The notes under the pieces were generated by a model. That model ran no database searches and was not told where the DNA came from. It was given only the letters and a program-made list of their open reading frames with translations. Positions 6,833-11,245 of a stretch of DNA of 11,245 bases are shown piece after piece. The position numbers and the translations under genes were made by a program. Each line of letters opens with the position of its first letter. The first letter of the stretch is position 1. Source of the stretch: JBGZFC01 sp041846575. GTDB lineage: Bacteria; Bacteroidota; Bacteroidia; Bacteroidales; Dysgonomonadaceae. Location: the NCBI GenBank assembly GCA_041846575.1, contig JBGZFC010000062.1, positions 1 through 11,245 of the forward strand, given 5' to 3'.

Positions 6833-8040
6833 TGTACGAACCGCTTAAAAAAACATCTTTTTTTGTACAAGAATTTCTATACAAAATAGAGAAACGAAAA
6901 GTATCACTTGTTATCGGAATTCCTAAGGAAAATCCCGAAAACGAAAAGCGTATCGCTCTAACGCCCGAAGCAGTAACAATATTGGTTGAAGCAGGTTATC
7001 GAATCATTTTAGAGAGTAACGCGGGATTAGGCATAAACTATTCCGACCGATATTATGCAGAATCCGGTGCAGAAATTGCGGAATCGAAAGAAGAGGTCTT
7101 TAACGCAGACATAGTTTTAAAAATTGCACCGCCAACATACGAAGAAGTGCTTTTGATGAAGCCAAGAGGTACAGTTTTTTCTTTTCTGCAAATCAATAAT
7201 ATGACTTCCGCTACCATGGAGCTGATTGCGGAAAAACGCATCAATGCTTTGGCATACGAACTGATTCTTGATGATAATAATGTATCTCCGTTTGTTACCG
7301 CTATTTCTGAAATTGATGGAGCAGCCTCGATATTATTGGCTGCCGAGCTGATGAGCAATGCTCACGGAGGAAAAGGCATTTTGCTCGGCGGAATACCGGG
7401 AGTAACACCTACCGAAGTAGTTATAATCGGAGCGGGAGTTACAGGAACAGTTGCCGCAAAGAAAGCTTTAACAATGGGGGCTTTTGTAAAAGTATTCGAT
7501 GAAAATATTGACAACCTTCACAAGATTCAACAAGAAATCGGCTATCCGGTTTTCACTTCAACAATGCATCCCAAAGTATTGCGAAACAGTTTTAAAACCG
7601 CCGATGTGGTAATAGGAGCTTTGCAATATGTAAATAAAAAACACTTCTTTAGAATATCGACCGATCTGGTACGTGAAATGAAAAAGGGCTCGATTATTAT
7701 CGACCTACAGATACCACAAGGGGGGTGTTTCGAAACGACAATGGAAGCTTGTTTACCAAAGCATCCAACAATCTTCGAAAGAGAAGGTATTCTGCACTTC
7801 TGCGAACTAAACCTAAGTTCTCGTGTTGCCCGCACTGCATCAATAGCATTGAGTAATATTTTCGTACCAATGTTCTCTTCATTGAATGATTTTGGCGATT
7901 TTAGAGAATTTGCACAGTCCGACAGAGGTTTTGCAGCCGGATTTTACATGTTTGCAGGAAAAGCAGTTAACTCTTACGTTGCCGGTTTTTTCAACCTGCC
8001 TGTTAATGATATTGGGTTATATTTATCGGGATTTTTATAA
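6832..8040 (+). CDS. Alanine dehydrogenase family protein with altered active site
   Basis: This 402-residue protein has the two-domain fold of alanine dehydrogenase and the transhydrogenase alpha subunit. A family-like IGIPKENPENEKRIALTP (28-45) includes Arg40, matching the pyruvate-binding Arg15 of known alanine dehydrogenases, and Lys97 matches Lys75. The Rossmann loop GAGVTG (200-205) and Asp223 fit NAD binding. The usual catalytic His (His96, after FTYL) is Gln120 in FSFLQIN, and the usual Asp270 in the IDQGGCFE motif is Pro295 (QIPQGGCFE). RVARTASIALSN is intact. About 26 extra N-terminal residues precede the family start; an internal start is possible. Either the reaction differs or the enzyme is a non-standard member. 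It is co-transcribed with aroK. I avoid the name ald because the residues do not support normal alanine chemistry. Confidence 0.85.
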   Translation: MYEPLKKTSFFVQEFLYKIEKRKVSLVIGIPKENPENEKRIALTPEAVTILVEAGYRIILESNAGLGINYSDRYYAESGAEIAESKEEVFNADIVLKIAPPTYEEVLLMKPRGTVFSFLQINNMTSATMELIAEKRINALAYELILDDNNVSPFVTAISEIDGAASILLAAELMSNAHGGKGILLGGIPGVTPTEVVIIGAGVTGTVAAKKALTMGAFVKVFDENIDNLHKIQQEIGYPVFTSTMHPKVLRNSFKTADVVIGALQYVNKKHFFRISTDLVREMKKGSIIIDLQIPQGGCFETTMEACLPKHPTIFEREGILHFCELNLSSRVARTASIALSNIFVPMFSSLNDFGDFREFAQSDRGFAAGFYMFAGKAVNSYVAGFFNLPVNDIGLYLSGFL

Positions 8041-8224
8041 TGTACTAATTTGCAAAGGAGAAACATCTCTCTTTTAAATATTAGTTTCTTAGAAAAGTCG
8101 GTGGTACAAATTCCTCCAACAAGGTTGTTTATTGTTACTACTTGTAAACACCACGATATTACGTCTCAAAATAAAAAATCCGCACCTACACAGATGCGGA
8201 TTTATAAATTCATTGTTTTATATA
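8041..8224. other. Convergent intergenic region
   Basis: This gap lies between the converging ends of the alanine-dehydrogenase-like gene and the minus-strand group. It contains the hairpin terminator at 8176-8203 and no gene. Confidence 0.6.
8176..8203. terminator. Intrinsic terminator hairpin between converging genes
   Basis: AAATCCGCA (8176-8184) pairs perfectly with TGCGGATTT (8195-8203) across a 10-base loop. On the minus strand the stem runs straight into a T6 run ending at 8173, and the minus-strand gene ends 22 bases before it, so it fits best as the terminator of the minus-strand operon. On the plus strand only TTTATAAATT follows, a weaker tail, so it may act in both directions. Confidence 0.8.
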
Positions 8225-8800
8225 TTATTTACTATCTCTGAATTTATTTACTTCTTTTTGCATAAAATCTTTCTCAGCTTGTTGCGCTTTATATAACTTT
8301 TTTGGCGAAACAGCCTTTTCGAGTTTTTCCGAATACTTTTTTTCCAACTCTGCCTCTTTCAGTTTTATCTCCACATCTTTTTCGAGTATTTGTTTATACT
8401 CTTCATCCGTCATAGTTTTGCCCTCTCTCTTCATATTATCTACTTTGTTTCGATGTTTTCTGTGCAACTCGAATTTCTTTTTCGATAATTCGTTGTGAAG
8501 TGGAAAGAATTTATCAGCTTCTTCCTTAGTCAGACCTGCTTCTTTTTGGATGTGCTCCATTTTTCTTTTCTCAAATGAACTCATATCCATTCGTCTATCC
8601 TGATTGCGAATATTTCCTCTTTGAATATTGCTATTGGTTCCACTCCTTTGGGTTTCCACTTTTCTTTGAGACTCCATTCTTCTCTCCTGAGTACTTGAAC
8701 TCCTTCTTTGAGATTCTACTCTCCTGCTTTGAGCGGAAACAGACGCAGAAAAAAGAGTCAAGGTTAGAGTAAAAATTAATAATATAACGTTCTTTCCCAT
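8225..8800 (-). CDS. Secreted Spy/CpxP-like helical protein, unknown function
   Basis: This 191-residue protein has a signal peptide: MGKN, then a hydrophobic stretch, with cleavage expected after VSA (residue 23). The mature N-terminus (24-70) is low-complexity, Arg/Ser/Gln-rich, and carries repeats: RRVESQR (26-32), RRMESQR (40-46) and KVETQR (47-52). From about 78 onwards it is all charged helix, with LTKEEADKFFPLHNEL (90-105) and MTDEEYKQILEKD (130-142). That pattern of LT..EA..F.PL helices recalls Spy/CpxP/LTXXQ periplasmic chaperone-like proteins, but I see no clear LTxxQ. It is the last gene of the sigma-factor group, 52 bases after the previous stop, and is followed by a terminator. 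I infer an envelope effector or sensor; the exact role is unknown. Confidence 0.85.
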   Translation of the reverse strand: MGKNVILLIFTLTLTLFSASVSAQSRRVESQRRSSSTQERRMESQRKVETQRSGTNSNIQRGNIRNQDRRMDMSSFEKRKMEHIQKEAGLTKEEADKFFPLHNELSKKKFELHRKHRNKVDNMKREGKTMTDEEYKQILEKDVEIKLKEAELEKKYSEKLEKAVSPKKLYKAQQAEKDFMQKEVNKFRDSK

Positions 8801-8852
8801 AATCGACCTATTGATATTTTTTTTACTAAATGGATTAACAGATAAGAGCTAT

Positions 8853-9206
8853 TTAATTCAATTGAATTTGCTCGTACATAATGTCGTAATATCCATCCTC
8901 TATGAGTTGATCTTCCAAATATTGATAAAATTCTTCTTCTGAGATTTGGACATTCGACCAATATTCATCATTAAAATTTGTCTTGGTATTATTGAGCACA
9001 AAAATATTGACAATAAAAACTATTCCAATAACCATTGCCGCCAAATACATATACGGTTTCGCCTTAGTCCACATTGAAACTTTTTTTGGTGCAGCTACCT
9101 CTTTTTCAGGCAGTTTCATCATTATCTCCGCATTAAATTTAGCAAAATAACCCTCAGGTACAGCGAATGGATTCCTATTTCCTATGTCGTCTAATCTTGT
9201 TTTCAT
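8853..9206 (-). CDS. Single-pass membrane protein, probable anti-sigma-type regulator
   Basis: A 117-residue protein starts at the ATG at 9204-9206. Its cytoplasmic N-terminus carries NRNPFAVPEGYFAKF (10-24); NPF.VPEGYF is common in Bacteroidetes membrane proteins that follow ECF sigma factors. One transmembrane segment lies at about 52-71, and the C-terminus is acidic, rich in Glu/Asp/Tyr (EEFYQYLEDQLIEDGYYDIM), presumably outside the membrane. There is no HxxxCxxC zinc-binding anti-sigma motif, so the anti-sigma role rests on position and topology only. A TTG at 9255-9257 would lengthen it by 17 residues and bring it next to the sigma stop (9262); the conserved-looking block begins at the ATG, so I prefer that. 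It sits between the sigma factor and the secreted protein. Confidence 0.78.
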   Translation of the reverse strand: MKTRLDDIGNRNPFAVPEGYFAKFNAEIMMKLPEKEVAAPKKVSMWTKAKPYMYLAAMVIGIVFIVNIFVLNNTKTNFNDEYWSNVQISEEEFYQYLEDQLIEDGYYDIMYEQIQLN

Positions 9207-9261
9207 TACTTCACTTTTATCTCTGTACTTTTTTATATAGACAAACAAAACATGCAAAGGT

Positions 9262-9813
9262 TTAATCTATTTCCGATAAAAAACTCTCTATTTTTCTTAC
9301 CGCATGATGATATGATGCCTTTAACGCTCCTGCCGATGTGCCGAGTATGTCTGACATATCATCGTATTTCATTTCGTCAAAATATTTCATCTGAAACACA
9401 AGCCTCTGTTTTTCAGGAAGTTTAAGCATAGCCTCTTGCAATATCTTTTGAGCCTCATTGCCATCGAAAAATGTATCGCTTTCGAGTGAATTCAATAAAA
9501 AAACGTCATCGTCATCGACAGAAATATTATTTTGAGTACGCTTTTTATTGATAAAAGTTATACTCTCGTTTATTGCAATTCGAAATAACCAGGTTGTCAA
9601 TTTAGAGTCGCCTCTAAAATTGTCGATATTAGTCCATGCTTTTATAAAAACTTCTTGAAGAACATCGTTTGCATCATCATGAGCAAGCACCATCTTTCTT
9701 ATTTGCCAATATAGTCGTTCACTGTACTCCTGCACAAGTTTTGAAAATGCACTTCTCTGCTTAGCCGGATTTCGCAACTCCTCTAATAATTGTTCTTCGT
9801 TATATGTACTCAT
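9262..9813 (-). CDS. ECF-subfamily RNA polymerase sigma factor
   Basis: A 183-residue ECF sigma factor with only regions 2 and 4. Region 2 spans about 22-93, with DDANDVLQEVFIKAWTNI (46-63), the core-binding and -10 element, and FRGDSKLTTWLFRIAINESI (66-85). A loop rich in Asp (NNISVDDDDVFLL) links to region 4 at about 123-176: LPEKQRLVFQMKYFDEMKYDDMSDILG, then the recognition helix GTSAGALKASYHHAVRKIESFL. Length is typical. It starts at ATG at 9811-9813, 52 bases after the TPR gene and 55 before the membrane protein gene. ECF sigma factors direct RNA polymerase to stress or envelope promoters when freed from a partner. Its target and signal are unknown here. Confidence 0.96.
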   Translation of the reverse strand: MSTYNEEQLLEELRNPAKQRSAFSKLVQEYSERLYWQIRKMVLAHDDANDVLQEVFIKAWTNIDNFRGDSKLTTWLFRIAINESITFINKKRTQNNISVDDDDVFLLNSLESDTFFDGNEAQKILQEAMLKLPEKQRLVFQMKYFDEMKYDDMSDILGTSAGALKASYHHAVRKIESFLSEID

Positions 9814-9865
9814 AGCTCAGTTGAAGTTCTATTATAAAGGTAGTAAGTTTTTTTTTATTCTAGTT

Positions 9866-10942
9866 TTATTTACCCTTTTCGAACCAATGTATAAATTCTT
9901 CTGCTTTTGGTTTATTATTTTTCCACCATTCCATAGATTCTTCAAAATAAGAGACACTGATATATCGGCAATAGGTATCATAGTGTTCGGAATTGACAAT
10001 GCTTGTGAAAAAAGGCACATAAAAATTCCAAAAATAGCCACTATTCCCTTTTTTGTATTCTCTGTCAAGTACATTTATTATTGACTTATTCACTTCTTTA
10101 AAAACCAAAAACAAATCATCTTGTTGTTTTGTTGTTTTTAGCGAATCGAGAGTTGTAGTTATAGCATGATAGACAAAATTTCGGTTCAACCCGTCATGAA
10201 TCGTCAACGACGGTATTTTATGTGCGGTAAGCAGACTGTCTGAAACATTTCTTTTTAGTTGCTGATGAACGAATGAACGCTCTACAGGTTTATCTCCGGC
10301 AGAATTTATAAGCATTGTTTGCAACATCTCTTCAAAGGCATTTTTTGATCTTTTGCTATCAGGTTCGAGCAGAAGAAACATCTGAAAAGATAAAATGCTT
10401 CTCACCCAAAAATCTTTATCTTTAGTAGCGTAAGCATCCAACAGGAAACCTCCACTTGAGGTTTTATCAAGTTCGATAGCCCGTTGCACATTCTTAAGAG
10501 TTTCGTCGAGATTATTTATTTTGTAATAATTGAGTGCTAAGTTAAAATTTAACAAATAATTGTCCCCATTTTTCTGAATTCCTTCTTTTAATAGCTTGAT
10601 AGCATCTTCAATTCTGTTCATTCCGACCAGAGATTCACTTTTTATGGTATATGCTCCTACCAACAAACTCTTATCATTGGAATTAATTACCTGTGTACTA
10701 AACTTTGAGGCGTTTCTGTAATCTTCCAGACTCAAGTACGACAGGGCTATTTCGTACATAGCTTTCGTAGATTGAGGATTTATCTTTAACGCTTCTTCAA
10801 ATTTACTTATGGCTTGCTTATATTGTTTTTCATCATGAAGCCTTATTCCCTCATCTATAAGAGATTGCATACTTTTAACTTGCCCAACTAATGGTAAAAT
10901 TGACAAAAAGAAAAGTAAAAAAATTATTTTTATTTTATTCAT
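9866..10942 (-). CDS. Secreted TPR protein, unknown function
   Basis: A 358-residue protein with a signal peptide (MNKIKIIFLLFFLSILPLVG, cleavage near residue 20-21). Residues 26-160 contain about four tetratricopeptide repeats. The clearest is at 26-59 (LIDEGIRLHDEKQYKQAISK, then FEEALKINP), followed by repeats near 60-93, 96-126 and 129-160, with an AIELD at the last. The C-terminal half (200-358) has no repeat I recognise and is rich in aromatic residues (FWNFYVPFF, SMEWW). TPRs are protein-binding scaffolds, so this may be a periplasmic or outer-membrane-facing assembly or sensing protein. It is the first gene of the minus-strand group, 52 bases ahead of the sigma gene. The presence of Trp/Tyr-rich segments in the unassigned half suggests a second domain. 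No function is claimed. Confidence 0.88.
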   Translation of the reverse strand: MNKIKIIFLLFFLSILPLVGQVKSMQSLIDEGIRLHDEKQYKQAISKFEEALKINPQSTKAMYEIALSYLSLEDYRNASKFSTQVINSNDKSLLVGAYTIKSESLVGMNRIEDAIKLLKEGIQKNGDNYLLNFNLALNYYKINNLDETLKNVQRAIELDKTSSGGFLLDAYATKDKDFWVRSILSFQMFLLLEPDSKRSKNAFEEMLQTMLINSAGDKPVERSFVHQQLKRNVSDSLLTAHKIPSLTIHDGLNRNFVYHAITTTLDSLKTTKQQDDLFLVFKEVNKSIINVLDREYKKGNSGYFWNFYVPFFTSIVNSEHYDTYCRYISVSYFEESMEWWKNNKPKAEEFIHWFEKGK

Positions 10943-11065
10943 GAGTTTTCAGTTTTAATTTATAAAGATAGAACAAAAAAAGTTATATCTAATTATTTTT
11001 CAAAAAAACAACATTTGATAACAACGATAAACATACTTTCGTGGCAATATATTTAGACAATCGGA

Positions 11066-11097
11066 TTTCATTATTAACAGGTAAAATTGTATTTTTG
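11066..11097 (+). promoter_or_regulatory. Bacteroidetes-type promoter near the right edge
   Basis: TATTTTTG (11090-11097) matches TAnnTTTG exactly. TTT at 11066-11068 lies 21 bases upstream, near the -33 position (last base C, not G). Transcription would start around 11101-11105. Confidence 0.5.
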
Positions 11098-11100
11098 CAC

Positions 11101-11245
11101 GGTTGAAGTTACGAAAAGAGTGTAATTTATTGGAAATGAGCGTAGGTTAATTGCTCTTGATAGTAATAGGTTACGATTTAGTTAGTTATCTACTGCATTA
11201 TCCTTCTGCGCGTTGCGTAACCTTCAAAGAACTCTTCGTATGCAA
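11101..11245 (+). ncRNA. Candidate structured RNA or leader, incomplete at the edge
   Basis: Just after the promoter, TTGAAGTTACG (11103-11113) can pair with CGTAACCTTCAA (11216-11227), 11 base pairs with one bulged C, closing a stem over about 100 bases. Inside, AAGAG...AATT at about 11116-11127 can pair with AATTGCTCTT (11149-11158), and GATA.TAA near 11159 with TTA.TTATC near 11182. GGTTACG (11169-11175) also pairs perfectly with CGTAACC (11216-11222), so two folds compete. There is no gene in it. A closing stem and large internal region would suit a 6S-like RNA, and a competing fold would suit a leader attenuator; neither is shown. The sequence may continue beyond the window. Confidence 0.4.

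Larger units (their letters stand above)
10943..11245. other. Right-edge gap: TPR gene upstream region and candidate RNA
   Basis: There is no gene in these 303 bases. The left half is very AT-rich, with long A and T runs, and should hold the minus-strand promoter of the TPR-sigma group, though no full TAnnTTTG with a -33 TTTG is seen there. The right half holds a plus-strand promoter and possible structured RNA, listed separately. Confidence 0.55.

Noticed and set aside
7715..7730. G-run (GGGGGG) near 7720 as a possible frameshift in the alanine-dehydrogenase-like gene
   Set aside because: The frame stays open and the QGGCFE motif and all later family motifs are in register, so the gene is intact.
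8050..8241. Short plus-strand frame after the alanine-dehydrogenase-like gene
   Set aside because: It runs through the terminator hairpin, has no good start and no recognisable sequence.
9255..9257. TTG start for the membrane protein, adding 17 residues
   Set aside because: The added segment is unlike the family start and the ATG at 9206 begins directly before the NPFAVPEGYF block; kept only as an alternative.
10943..11040. A full promoter for the TPR-sigma operon on the minus strand
   Set aside because: TATCTTTA is a seven-of-eight match to the -7 box, but no TTTG sits at the right spacing; the A/T runs make chance matches likely.
1..11245. CRISPR array, tRNA or rRNA genes, complete insertion sequence or phage genes
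   Set aside because: No regularly spaced repeats, no tRNA arm motifs in a clover-leaf layout, and no transposase or phage-type proteins were seen on either strand.

Overview
The window looks like a stretch of chromosome from an anaerobic member of the Bacteroidetes, most likely the order Bacteroidales. The DNA is AT-rich. Most starts lack a Shine-Dalgarno sequence and have A-rich leaders instead. Matches to the Bacteroidetes -7 box TAnnTTTG lie upstream of several transcripts. The protein variants (RsgA, alanine-dehydrogenase-like protein, biotin ligase without a DNA-binding domain) and the palindromic intergenic repeats also fit that group. No species can be named from the sequence alone.

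Layout: 1-464 has no convincing gene and holds pieces of degenerate palindromic and low-complexity repeats. A small basic protein of unknown function (465-689, minus) is divergent from a plus-strand block. That block runs yraN (787-1149), an MmcQ/YjbR-family gene (1170-1532), birA (1516-2268) and pyrH (2301-3008), tightly packed. After a 238-base gap comes frr (3247-3804), then a 28-base REP-like hairpin, then rsgA (3919-4848), cardiolipin synthase (4872-6290), aroK (6296-6832) and an alanine-dehydrogenase family gene (6832-8040). A hairpin terminator at 8176-8203 separates this from a minus-strand group that converges on it.

The minus-strand group, read right to left, is a secreted TPR protein (10942-9866), an ECF sigma factor (9813-9262), a single-pass membrane protein in the anti-sigma position (9206-8853) and a secreted, Arg/Gln/Ser-rich, Spy/CpxP-like protein (8800-8225). 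It looks like one operon for an envelope-sensing sigma system. The right edge (about 11066-11245) has a good Bacteroidetes promoter followed by a sequence with long-range complementarity and no gene, a candidate structured RNA or leader.

Most of the plus strand is housekeeping: nucleotide metabolism (pyrH), translation (frr, rsgA), protein biotinylation (birA), phospholipid synthesis (cls) and aromatic biosynthesis (aroK). The least ordinary items are the alanine-dehydrogenase homologue, which lacks both textbook catalytic residues (His to Gln, Asp to Pro), the sigma-factor operon with an unfamiliar regulator and effector, and the right-edge RNA candidate. I saw no CRISPR array, complete insertion sequence, phage gene or tRNA/rRNA.
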